From Lytechinus pictus (lineage: Eukaryota; Echinodermata; Echinoidea; Temnopleuroida; Toxopneustidae), in the NCBI RefSeq assembly GCF_037042905.1, contig NC_087252.1, positions 33,417,494 to 33,481,493 on the forward strand: a stretch of 64,000 nt of DNA, read 5' to 3'. The stretch's first letter is position 1. Each line of letters begins with the position of its first letter. Positions 55,042 through 64,000 of the stretch are shown one piece after another. Both the position numbers and the translations under genes were made by a program. The notes under the pieces were generated by a model. It saw only the letters and a list, made by a program, of their open reading frames with translations. It did not search any database and was not told the DNA's origin.

Positions 55042-58000
55042 GTATGGGTACTCTTCTTTTTTTTCATGTATGTTATGTACATCAACAACAGGTTTTTCTG
55101 CACGTTGAATGCATGATCTGGAGTTAAATATGTACATTGTAGGAATTTAAAGATTTTAAAAGTTGATTTTGTCACGAAGGTATAAAAATTTATGAGAGAA
55201 ATATGAAGCATTGTGATGTGATATGGCCAAGTGGATTTGTCTCTGAACTTTGAAACTTGGGGTAATTGGTTCGAATCCAAGCCGTCGTGTATGTAGTTTC
55301 TTTCTAAAGCAAGGAATTTACCCACATTGGCCTGCACTCAACCCAGGTGTTAGGTGAATGGGTATCAAACAGGATAAGCGGTCAACTCCACCCCCTAAAA
55401 GTGTTGATTTTAAGAAATATAGACAAATCAAACTAGCATAATGCTGAAAATTTTATCATAATCGGATTCAAAACAAGAAAGTTGTAACATTTTAAATTTT
55501 CGCTTATTTTTCCCAAAACAGTGATATGCACAACTCAGTGACATGCAAATGATATAGTCGATGATGTCCCTCACTCACTATTTCTTTTGTTTTTTATTGT
55601 TTGAATGATAAAATATTTCATTTTTATACGCTTTTCCTAGATGGGACGCATTATGGTATCACGCTCGGTGTCCGAACATCTGTCTGTCCGTCCTTTAACT
55701 TTTCCTTGTAAATGCGATAACTTGACTTAACCTAGCTCATATAGTTTGGTGTGTATGATACTAGCATAGATTGATTTTGAGGTCAAAAACTCAAAGGTCA
55801 AGGTCACAGTGACATATTTTCATCTTACCCTTTTGCAGTCCCTGTAAACGTGATAACTTCAGTTTATTTCACTTAACCGAGGCTCATATAATTTGGTGTG
55901 TATGATACTAGCAGGGATCACAGGAAGACTTTTGATTTTGAGGTCATGAGGTCAAAGGTCAAGGTCATCGTGACATATTTTCATCTTACCCTTCTGCATG
56001 CAGTCCTTGTAAACCTGATAACTTCAGTTTAACTTAACCTACATGTAGTCTCATATAATTTGGTATGTATGATACTAGCATGGATCCCAGGAAGCCTATT
56101 GATTTTGAGGTCAAAAGGTTAACCACTTGACTGCTATAGGCTGTAATGCGCACTGACCCCCCTGGTGCTACTGAATGGGACTAACAAGTTAGATCTCTTT
56201 GGGATTACAACCGACAGCAACTTGAGGGGAAAATGTAAATAATCACATCACTTTCTTCATCACTATTTCCAATATCCATACAAAAAAATCATCCTCCCCT
56301 TCTGACACAGATCTTTCACTAAATTTATTACTCCTATCGTCTAAAGTTTCGTCAAAATCCTTCCGATTCACTTCTCCACTGTGAGTCGCCATTTTGAACT
56401 GAGCGCTGTACACTATCACGATGGAAAAGTGAATACAAACATTTATAAATCACTGCAAAAGTTTCGATAACTTTTGTGGAATAGGGCCATCTGGTGACCA
56501 TAGTCTGAAAAATGATATACATGTGCTGTTTTCATCGTAGGGGTATTAACAGCGCAGTGCTGACATCTCAAACAGAAGATAGGTCAAGAACGTAATATTA
56601 TGTGCCCCGCACAGATCGTACACTCGCCCAGCAGGTAATGTTACGTGCTACGCAGTCAAATGGTTAAAGGTCAAGGTCACACTGACATGTTTTCATCTTC
56701 TTCTGAAGTCATTGTTAAAGCGATAACTTTAGTTTAACGTAACCTAGGCTCATACAATTTGGTGTGTATGATACTAGCATAGTTACTAGCAATTCTATTG
56801 ATTTTGAGATCAGAAGGTCAAAGGTGAAGTTGCCACCTCTCACTTTTCTTGCTTGACCAATAACTCCATTTTCTGCATTACAGACGGGCATAGTATGTGC
56901 TTTTTTAAGGGGGGGGTGGGGCCTTATAGACAATGCAGGTTTTAACATTTGTCTCGTTTGTTGTTTAACTTTTTTCAAAACTTTCTGATGTATAATTTAT
57001 GTTCTAAAATATTAATGTGAATTATACATAATTTTGTGAGTCATATCAAGCTTTTCCAAAGGTTTTTTTTTCCGTTATCAATCTTTGTACACGATGAACA
57101 TTCTTTATTCACTATTGTTTCAATTTTAATATTTGTATGTACATGTACATACGTGTATGCATTGTTTGTAATAATTGTGTAAATATGTTATGAGAATGGA
57201 ATGAATAAATTATAAATTTAATTTTACAATTTATTTATTATTTATAATTTGCTTCAAATTTTATTTCATAGGTTATGAGAGTGCAAACCCTCAAGTGCAG
57301 GTAATTTTTAAAGAATATCTATCTGTCTCAGACTAGGGATAATTATTTGTTGTTGTTATGTTTCACTAATTCTTATGTCTCATTGATCTACAATTTATGA
57401 TTTTACACACAAACAGACACACACACACACAAAACAAATTACATTTATACATGTTTTGACTGGTCAAAACCTTTGAAAACTTCTGAAAACTGGTAATCAA
57501 TGGTGTAAGAGTTTAAAATATCCTGTCAAGTACTGTATTGAAGAAAAAGAAATCCCTGCATATTCTGCTTTGTGACCATATTTCCAGTTTGTCATTCCAG
57601 TATTGATATCAATTTAAGGGTTTATGATATGTAATAGGAAACTTAGCAAAGAACAAAAATGTATAATGATCCCAATATTAAGAATGAAAGTCAATCATAT
57701 AGGGCTACATTGTACAAAAAATTGTTATCAATTGTTTATAAACCTAAACGAGTGTATACCTATTTTGGTCAATTTGCTCCTTTGAAATGGGGGGTGTTAG
57801 GGTAGCACTTACAATGTAAATGCCGAGTTGCGTACGGTGAGAAAGGTTTTACTGCATTGGTCAGATTGTGTCTTGAGGACGGGTACTAATGTGTATCTAT
57901 CAATAAGATCATCGCACATTGCATATCATGTATTCATCAGCATTTAAGTTTGACTTAAAGGAGAATGAAACCTTTGGACCAAGATAGCTTGTGTGAAAAC

Positions 58001-58649
58001 AGAAAAATCAAAGAAACAGATCAACGAAAGTTTGAGAAAAATCGGACAAATAATAAGAAAATTATGAGCTTTTGAATATTGTGATCACTAATGCTATGGA
58101 GATCCTCACATTGGCAATGCGACAAAGATGTGTGATGTCACTCTTGAACAACTCTCCCCATTACTTGAGTATATATTTCACTTAAATTGCCTCTTTTATT
58201 ACATATCTATCAGTAGAACATGTATTCTTTCTATAGGAGGGCATGTAATACAGATTTTTAAACAATACATCATGGATAAAGAGTTTGTATCACAATACGA
58301 AAAAGCAAAAAGACACATTTTCAGGGTATTTCATAGTCCATCAAAGGGAAAGTTGTTCATGTGTGACATCACACATCCTTGTCGCGTTGCCAATGGGAGG
58401 ATCTCCATAGCATTAGAGATTGCAATATTCAAATGCTCATAACTTTCTCATTATTTGTCCTACTTGTTCCAAAGGTTTCATTCCCCTTTAAGTCATACTT
58501 AAATATTTGTTAAACACTTCCAGGATTATTACAGTATCTTGTTTTCCCCTTGAAATGTAAATGAAATTCAATGAAAAATGCAGGCATGAAAATTCTCCGC
58601 GTTTCCGCGGATTTCCGCGTTTTTTGTTTGCTGAATTTCCCCCCCCCCC

Positions 58650-58685
<36 letters not shown>

Positions 58686-60848
58686 ATTTTTTTTAAACCA
58701 GGGAAGTGCTATTGCTATTCTTTAGTATTTTTTAGTTTTTTTTAATTGAATTTTGGACAAAAAATCCATATAAATACTTCATTACAATCATTCAACTCAA
58801 ACAGGTTTTTGGAGTTGTAAAATTGATAAAACCCAGGAGCTTAAGGGGGCGTTGCCCCCTGGACCCCACCCGTTAGCAGCGAGCGGCAAGCCGCTCGCCC
58901 GGTGGGCTTTGCCCACCGTCTTGTCAACTACATTTCCAAAACCCTTTCAGCTTTTTTTTTCATACCCAATTTTCATGCCTGAAAATGCAATGTATGAAAT
59001 CATGCCCTTTTCTTTATTTACAGTCAGAAGTCAATCAATATCAACGGGAAACTACGTCAGCTGAGTATACTGAGGGTAAGTCTGCTACATGGTGACACTA
59101 TGGTTAAGTTGTCATTTTTATTTTTACAGTTTGTTCCAGCATCCTGTGGTGCAATTTTTTTATTCAAGAATGTAAACAGATATATAGGTGGCCATTTTAT
59201 TTGATTCTGGATGTACTCATTTTAAAATCGTTACCAAAACTGGCATTTATCTTCACAACCTTAATTGCTTGATATTTTATTAATGAAAAATACTTGAAGT
59301 TTGAGTCCTTGTTTCATTTTATGTCATGTCTGTCAGTTGCATAAAAAGTAAGGTTTTTTCCCCACAAAATACTTTTTTTCTCTCTAAATACTTCATTGTA
59401 ATTGGCTTCTCTATTGTGTATTGGATGTTCATACTAGGCCAGGCTATTGTAGTTAATCTTACATGGGAGGGGGATGGGCAAGACCCACCCCCCCCCCCCC
59501 ACACAGAATTTCAGTGATTAAAATTTCTGATAATTAATTTTCCAAAATATTTGGTATTTTCTTTGATAATTGCTTTTCTGGAAATTATAGAGCTAGTTTT
59601 TAATCAAGAAATAAAGGAGCATACACTGTTAAAAGTTTTGGTCTAAACACTATTTATGGCCATTCTAGCAAATTTGGTAATACAAAAAATTAGAATAAAA
59701 GAATTTAAATTTCCTTTTTTTTTTGGAAGAATAATGATAATTTTCATGTAATGGTGTGAATTTTGGTTTGAAGCAGAATTTGCATTAAATTTGTACATGA
59801 ACTTGCGTTTTTATCCCCCAGCAATTTTATGTTCAACACGCAATTTGATACATTGCAGACTTCGAAACCATGAACCCAGGTCAGGTATTGCAAATTGGTT
59901 CAGAAAATCTGCCTGGAAAAACTTTGGGAACCTGGAATTTTAAATTTTGAAGTTTGAAGGGGTGAAGTTTTTATAAAAGTGCAATATGTCGATATCCTCT
60001 TCACCGCCTAGTTATATTTCTCCTTCAATCTGGACAGTGCCATGATTGTTGCTGTCAATGCACAATTCATTGTGTATGTTTGAGTGTCTGTTTAATCTGT
60101 TCTGCTTCTATTTATTTTGTTTCAAGGCAAGAAGAGAAGGAGGATACGCAAATGTTTTTTGTGTGGGATGATGATTCCACGCATGTCCATGCACATCACC
60201 AGAAAGCATGCTAATCTTACACTACAAGAGAGACATGAATACCGAGAAATTATGCTCAGAGAGTAAGTTTATTATTGGGTTGGGGAGGGGAGGGTAAAAA
60301 AAAATTAAGTGCGACTTAGATAGAGTCCTGGGGCCGATTCCAGGAAACGGTCTTTGCAAGAAATGTCTTTGTATCGTCCATTTAATACAATGGGCCGTGT
60401 GAAACGCATTTTTAACATATTACCTGCAAACAAATTTGATTTGTCCATTAGAGTCAACGAAATTATTGTTTATAGAATGATGTATCTCATAAAATTGTAT
60501 GAAAATGTGATTTAAAAGTGATTTATGTAGGTTCAGGAGATCCCTTAAAACATATCTATTCAATGCATAAAGTACCAACTTTGAACTAATGGTCCAATAT
60601 AAATATCTTGATGACTTTATTCTTACCTTACACTATTTCTTCTTTAAGCGCATAGGACATGCTTTGCTATGTGTCATGCGCTATACAAGAATTGAGCATT
60701 ATTATTATTATTATTAAAAGCTCACTTTTATTTGTTTATCATAAATTTCAGAAATATCCCACATATACAGCTTATCTTAAAAGATGAGCGACACAAAGGC
60801 CGATCGTTGATTGTGCAATTGTCCCCTGCTCAAACAGGAAATACGCAG
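54952..60848 (+). CDS. Unknown gene 2 with CCHH zinc-finger-like exon (partial gene model)
   Basis: Six exons join in frame: 54952-55041, 57272-57300, 59024-59075, 59859-59879, 60127-60262 and 60752-60848. Boundary phases (1, 0, 1, 1, 2) match at every junction, which supports one transcript although several exons are tiny. The only recognisable feature is a C-x2-C-x9-H-x4-H arrangement after a basic run. The 5' end was not found (the first exon begins in phase 1), and the 3' end runs into a LINE insertion or lies beyond it. I do not recognise the family. A nuclear, nucleic-acid-binding role is only a guess from the finger and the basic KKRRRRIRK stretch. Confidence 0.55.
55215..55378 (+). 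mobile_element. tRNA-derived SINE
   Basis: An A-box-like TGGCCAAGTGGATTTG and a B box GGTTCGAATCC are followed by the body AGCAAGGAATTTACCCACATT and CAACCCAGGTGTTAGGTGAA, related to 47466-47676. Confidence 0.68.
55379..55625. mobile_element. Left half of a TTAA-family MITE
   Basis: GGTCAACTCCACCCCC, AAACTAGCATAATGCTGAAA and CCCTCACTCACTATTTC match 24766 onward. The right half has been replaced by the 55640 tandem repeat. Confidence 0.6.
55640..56835. repeat. Tandem repeat of about 160 bp with nuclear-receptor-type half-sites
   Basis: Four units share GATAACTT, CTCATATAATTTGGTGTGTA, TGATACTAGCA and a block of AGGTCA half-sites: TCAAAGGTCAAGGTCA at 55791, AGGTCAAAGGTCAAGGTCA at 55949, AAAGGTCAAGGTCA at 56666 and AAGGTCAAAGGTGAAG at 56814. 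A MITE splits the third unit at 56123-56663. It lies in an intron of gene 2. Confidence 0.8.
56123..56663. mobile_element. TTAA-flanked MITE inside the tandem repeat
   Basis: The ends CCACTTGACTGC and GCAGTCAAATGG are inverted repeats with TTAA on both sides. Deleting it with one TTAA restores the unit sequence GAGGTCAAAAGG-TTAA-AGGTCAAGG. Confidence 0.8.
57272..57300 (+). CDS. Unknown gene 2, exon B
   Basis: A 29-base exon between TTTTATTTCATAG and GTAATT. It enters in phase 1, leaves in phase 0 and encodes YESANPQVQ. It is supported mainly by phase agreement on both sides. Confidence 0.45.
57959..58487. mobile_element. TTAA-flanked MITE, second family, copy b
   Basis: The ends AGGAGAATGAAACC and GGTTTCATTCCCCT carry TTAA on both sides. 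Inner arms TTGGCAATGCGACAAAGATG and CCTTGTCGCGTTGCCAAT pair. Sister of 50916-51501. Confidence 0.85.
58581..58981. mobile_element. hAT-like small element with three GC-rich hairpins
   Basis: The ends CAGGCATGAAAATT and AATTTTCATGCCTG are perfect inverted repeats with AAAATG at both flanks. Inside lie CCGCG-rich DNA, a poly-C/poly-A run and three consecutive perfect hairpins at 58844-58918. Confidence 0.72.
59024..59075 (+). CDS. Unknown gene 2, exon C
   Basis: A 52-base exon after TCTTTATTTACAG and before GTAAGT. It enters in phase 0, leaves in phase 1 and encodes SEVNQYQRETTSAEYTE. Confidence 0.55.
59859..59879 (+). CDS. Unknown gene 2, exon D (micro-exon)
   Basis: A 21-base exon after TGATACATTGCAG and before GTCAGG, phase 1-1, encoding FETMNP. 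The size makes it speculative, but skipping it also keeps the frame. Confidence 0.35.
60127..60262 (+). CDS. Unknown gene 2, exon E (CCHH zinc-finger-like)
   Basis: After TTTTGTTTCAAG and before GTAAGT. It encodes KKRRRRIRK, then CFLCGMMIPRMSMHITRKH (C-x2-C-x9-H-x4-H), then a charged helix-like stretch TLQERHEYREIMLR. This spacing is close to C2H2-type fingers, but the usual Phe/Leu core is not obvious. Confidence 0.7.
60330..60720 (+). mobile_element. LINE 3' fragment with (ATT)n tail
   Basis: Near 60535 one frame reads FRRSLKTYLFNA, a phrase typical of the C-terminal end of LINE ORF2 proteins. It is followed by CATGCGCTATACAAGAATTG and ATT repeats, a common LINE 3' terminus. It sits immediately before the acceptor of gene 2 exon F. 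Confidence 0.55.
60752..60848 (+). CDS. Unknown gene 2, exon F
   Basis: The acceptor is ATAAATTTCAG. Phase 2 entry completes a Glu codon, then NIPHIQLILKDERHKGRSLI and VQLSPAQTGNTQ follow. A possible donor CAG-GTTTTAAC at 60849 gives phase 0. The frame stays open beyond it into the LINE, so the true exon end is uncertain. Confidence 0.5.
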
Positions 60849-60856
60849 GTTTTAAC

Positions 60857-62580
60857 ATGTGGTCGGATATTGGAAAAGGTTACCGGTATTTATAAAAGGG
60901 CCTACAACTTTCTTGAAAAAAATAATTGTCTTTTTAAATCTCAATACGGTTTCTGTAGTGACCATTCAACAGAACTGGCTCTCCTTGAATTAACTAATAA
61001 AATTACTGACTCTTTTGAACGCGATTCATTCGCGATTGGAATATTTATTGACCTGTCAAAAGCGTTTGACACGATTGATCATACTATACTTTTATCAAAA
61101 CTTAATAACTATGGTATTCGTGGGACTGCCCTTGATCTTTTCACTAGTTACCTCTTAAATCGTAAGCAATGTACTTTATTTAACTCTGTTCAGTCCGAAT
61201 ATAGGACAATTACATGCGGAGTTCCACAGGGGTCATTACTTGGCCCGCTCTTATTTATTTTATTTATCAATGACATGTACCGTTCATCAGACCTTCTTTC
61301 CTTTATCATGTACGCTGACGATACGAACATAGTTTATTATTCTGATAAAAACTTTACCACTTGTGTGAAACTGTTAATACCGAATTGAGTATTGTCTGTA
61401 AATGGTTCAGTGGAAATAAACTCACATTCAATTACAAATAATGCAATTACATTATATTCCGTAACTCTACAAGGCATATAGATTTTAATCATGTAGAAGT
61501 TAGGCTTAATAACCAAATTATTCCCAGAGTTGAAAATACAACATTTCTTGGTATTATCATTGACAGTAATTTAACTTGGTCACATCACATAAATGAAATT
61601 GAAAACAAGGTAGCGAAAAATATCGGAATTATATATCGCCTAAGCTTTTATCTTCCTAAACCGGTCATACGTACATTATATTGCTCTCTAATCCTGCCAT
61701 ATTTTTATTATTGTAATTTGGTCTGGGCTAACACATACCAAACCCATCTTAAAAAATTATGTTCCCTTCAAAATAAAATTTTGCGTATAATTTCTGAGAA
61801 CGACATCATACCACCAACAGACACGAAATCTTTATTTCATTCCCAGAAACTGCTGAAATTAAACGACATCAATAAACTTCAGCAATGTAATTTTACGTAC
61901 AGGTGTTTAAATTCTCTAACTCCAGAAAATTTTCGTAATTTCTTTACACATGTATCAAATATACATCATTTTGATACCCGAACAAATAACCAAATATATA
62001 TTCCTAAACACAGAAAGATTATCTTTCAACACAACATCCGTTATTCTGGCCCAAAAATATGGAATGATCTTCCGGACTACATAAAAAAATTATTGTCAGC
62101 AACTAGCTTAAAATTTAAAATTAAAAAAATGATTTTATCATCCTATGCTTGAATATCATACCTTATATTCCTTTTGATCTTTAGTTAACATAAATAATGT
62201 GCAACTGTTGCGGCGTTATAATTTTTTTTTCTCTCTCTCTCCATCATAAATTGTTGTACGCTCCATTTGCTCGTTACTCGGTAACTCATGCCCGCCTTCC
62301 TGCTCACTTCTCCCTCTCTCGTCTTCGTCTTCTTCCCGTTTTCTTCCCTTTTCTCTTTTCCTAGCCCTTCTTATCTTTGTGTTGTATTTTGTGTATTGTA
62401 TATATTTGTCCACAGGCGTATCCCGTCACAAGCATGTGCTTCTAGGGACCTACGCCTTCCTCTGTACACATAAGTTATATATATATATATATATTCTTTA
62501 TGGAAATCGCTTTTTCATGTGAATTTTTGTTAACAAAAATGAAGAAATTTTGTAAAATGGAGGAAAATAAATGAAATGAA
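60857..62580 (+). pseudogene. 5'-truncated, frameshifted non-LTR retrotransposon (reverse transcriptase)
   Basis: The first frame has reverse transcriptase blocks in order: an entry resembling ILEK...FLEKN, GFCSDHSTELALLEL, FIDLSKAFDTIDH (catalytic Asp), GVPQGSLLGPLLFILFIND, and YADDT (catalytic Asp pair). The frame breaks near 61355 and stops at 61388. The rest continues in another frame with a further stop, with TFLGIIIDSNLTW, SGPKIWNDLP and a final stop near 62152. The N-terminal endonuclease is missing. The 3' end is A-rich at about 62580. It looks like the CR1/Jockey group, but the clade is not certain. Confidence 0.85.
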
Positions 62581-62614
62581 AAAAATGCAGTTGTATGCTT
62601 CTCATGCTATTATA

Positions 62615-63110
62615 CGCTTTTCACACTGCATTTCCTGAACCCCATCCTTAACCCTGGACTGTCCTTAACCCCATACTATTTTTTTTTGTTTGGTTTCACA
62701 CTGTCTTTCTTAACCCCATACTATTTGTTTAGTCGGGGTCAACGCCATAATCCCGGACTATTGCATAGCTCATGAATATTATTGATGATTTTGCCACACA
62801 GAGCGCGATTAACCTACAATTTTGACTTTTGTGATTTGCTAATGCTTTGCCCCATTTTTCCTTAGCCAGGTTTTGTTTCACACTGCATCTCTTAGCAATG
62901 CAATAAGCTGGCTAACCCTGCTTTTATGCAGGGCCAGATAGTACCTTACTTTTACCGTGAAAAACCACTTTGCTAAAACGTGTGAAATTGAAGAGGGCTA
63001 AGCCTAACCCCTGGATACTGGTGGGGCTAAGGCCCCCCCCCCCTCCCCGACTCTTAGCTCCACCAATTTCCCAGGGTTAACTTAAGGAAAATATATGCAG
63101 TGTGAAAAGC
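62615..63110. mobile_element. MITE with CTTTTCACACTGCAT ends
   Basis: GCTTTTCACACTGCAT on the left and ATGCAGTGTGAAAAGC on the right form inverted ends. Words such as TTTCACACTG and TTAACCCC recur inside. It is about 495 bp and noncoding. Confidence 0.7.
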
Positions 63111-63299
63111 ATGTTTGTATGACCAATAAAGTGATACATCGTGTACTGCTTGCTATGGGGAATCTTAAGTGTGACTCTTTAGAGGTTGTTGCAAGAAAAT
63201 ACTTGCAATCAATGAGAAATTACTGATGCAGATTTAAAAATCAATTTTAACTAAAGCTTATCAATGCCCACCTATTGTTCTCGCGTTCGTGCGTACGGT

Positions 63300-63520
63300 C
63301 CTGGAGATTGGTATAAATAGAGTACGTCATCAGATAATTTTCGTCACTTGATAAAGAGTTGCAGCGGCACTCGAAAGCTCGTGAACTTGTAAGCTAGTGA
63401 ACACTTTTTGCGAGAGTGATCACGAATTTCCTAGAAAGCCAGTGAACACTTTTTGCGAGAGTGATCACGAATTTCCTTGTTGACCATAGTAGATTGCGAG
63501 ACAAATGAATACCCTCTAGC
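63300..63520 (+). other. Retroelement-like piece with hammerhead-like core
   Basis: From 63345 the plus strand reads CACTTGATAAAG, then a stem GAGT-loop-ACTC, then GAAAGCTCG. That order resembles a decayed hammerhead core. Two near-identical blocks with TTTTTGCGAGAGTGATCACG follow, around 63405-63430 and 63445-63470. Confidence 0.3.
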
Positions 63521-63529
63521 GATTAAAGC

Positions 63530-64000
63530 TTATCAATTTACACGTTTTGATGCAAGAAGCAGACCACTGATCTATTGCAAATTTGCACTGAAATGAAGGA
63601 CTTTCTTTTTATTTTGGGACCTTAATTTGACTTGCAATCAGTTGCAGGTTTCTATTAATTGCAGTAACTCCCTTTTAGCAACGGCTAAACCCTAAATAGA
63701 CTGGGCTATTTTGGCGCCTACGAAGACTGGTGGGGGTGGGGGTGTTGTAATCAATCTCGGTTGTCTATCGCGTGATTGCAACGAAAATTGAAATGCGTCG
63801 GTCATTTATTATCCAATGACGAGCACTAATGACTACTTGTATTGACTGGTCATGGAATTAAGATGAGGATGATTTATTGCATGTATGGTACAATGAAAAA
63901 CAAGGATCAACATCACCATCTTATAAAACATATACTAGATATACATCATATTGCTGTAGCATTGTATTGTCACAGTTAGGATAGACTATCTGTCTCACGA
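63530..64000. other. No gene seen
   Basis: AT-rich sequence with a short GT-rich run near 63730. Nothing coding or repetitive is recognised with confidence. Confidence 0.4.

Noticed and set aside
58128-58442. 104-residue open frame
   Set aside because: It lies within the TTAA-flanked MITE at 57959-58487, and the sister element lacks the same frame.

Overview
This window looks like a piece of an animal nuclear genome, most likely an echinoderm and probably a sea urchin. The reasons are AT-rich DNA, GT-AG introns with phase-1 symmetric immunoglobulin exons, intact lengsin-type (class I glutamine synthetase family) genes, and very dense small DNA transposons, tRNA-derived SINEs, truncated LINEs and triplet microsatellites. 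The species is inferred from style, not from a database match. All splice sites and element ends were called by eye.

Layout. Positions 1-3100 are purine-rich DNA, degenerate GTGCC repeats and an ACTGG-rich inverted-repeat element. A segmental duplication follows: about 3113-7160 carries lengsin-like copy 1 (minus strand) and about 14548-20005 carries copy 2 (minus strand). The two 448-residue proteins differ at 14 positions, and both copies keep a noncoding exon 1 and an intron in the 5' UTR. Copy 2 has gained three insertions that copy 1 lacks, so empty and filled sites can be compared directly. Between and after the copies lie hAT-like, Tc1/mariner-like and nested elements (7160-14366, 20113-21937).

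A plus-strand gene for a two-Ig-domain type I membrane protein spans 22613-42248: a signal-peptide exon, then a 13.6 kb intron packed with repeats, then exons for Ig1, Ig2, the transmembrane segment and a five-exon cytoplasmic tail. All nine exons join in frame to 442 residues. From 42.3 to 50.7 kb I see no gene, only MITEs, a SINE and low-complexity DNA. A second plus-strand gene of unknown function has at least six phase-compatible exons between 54952 and 60848, including one CCHH zinc-finger-like exon. It runs into a 5'-truncated, frameshifted LINE (60857-62580). The last 1.4 kb holds another MITE and a retroelement-like piece.

The genes do not form an obvious pathway. The more unusual content is in the repeats: regularly spaced arrays of a 19-bp motif containing the GCGAAGC mini-hairpin inside non-autonomous hAT elements, nested elements with intact 8-bp duplications, several foldback elements built from reiterated short words, a tandem repeat carrying nuclear-receptor-type half-sites, and three loci with hammerhead-like core geometry.
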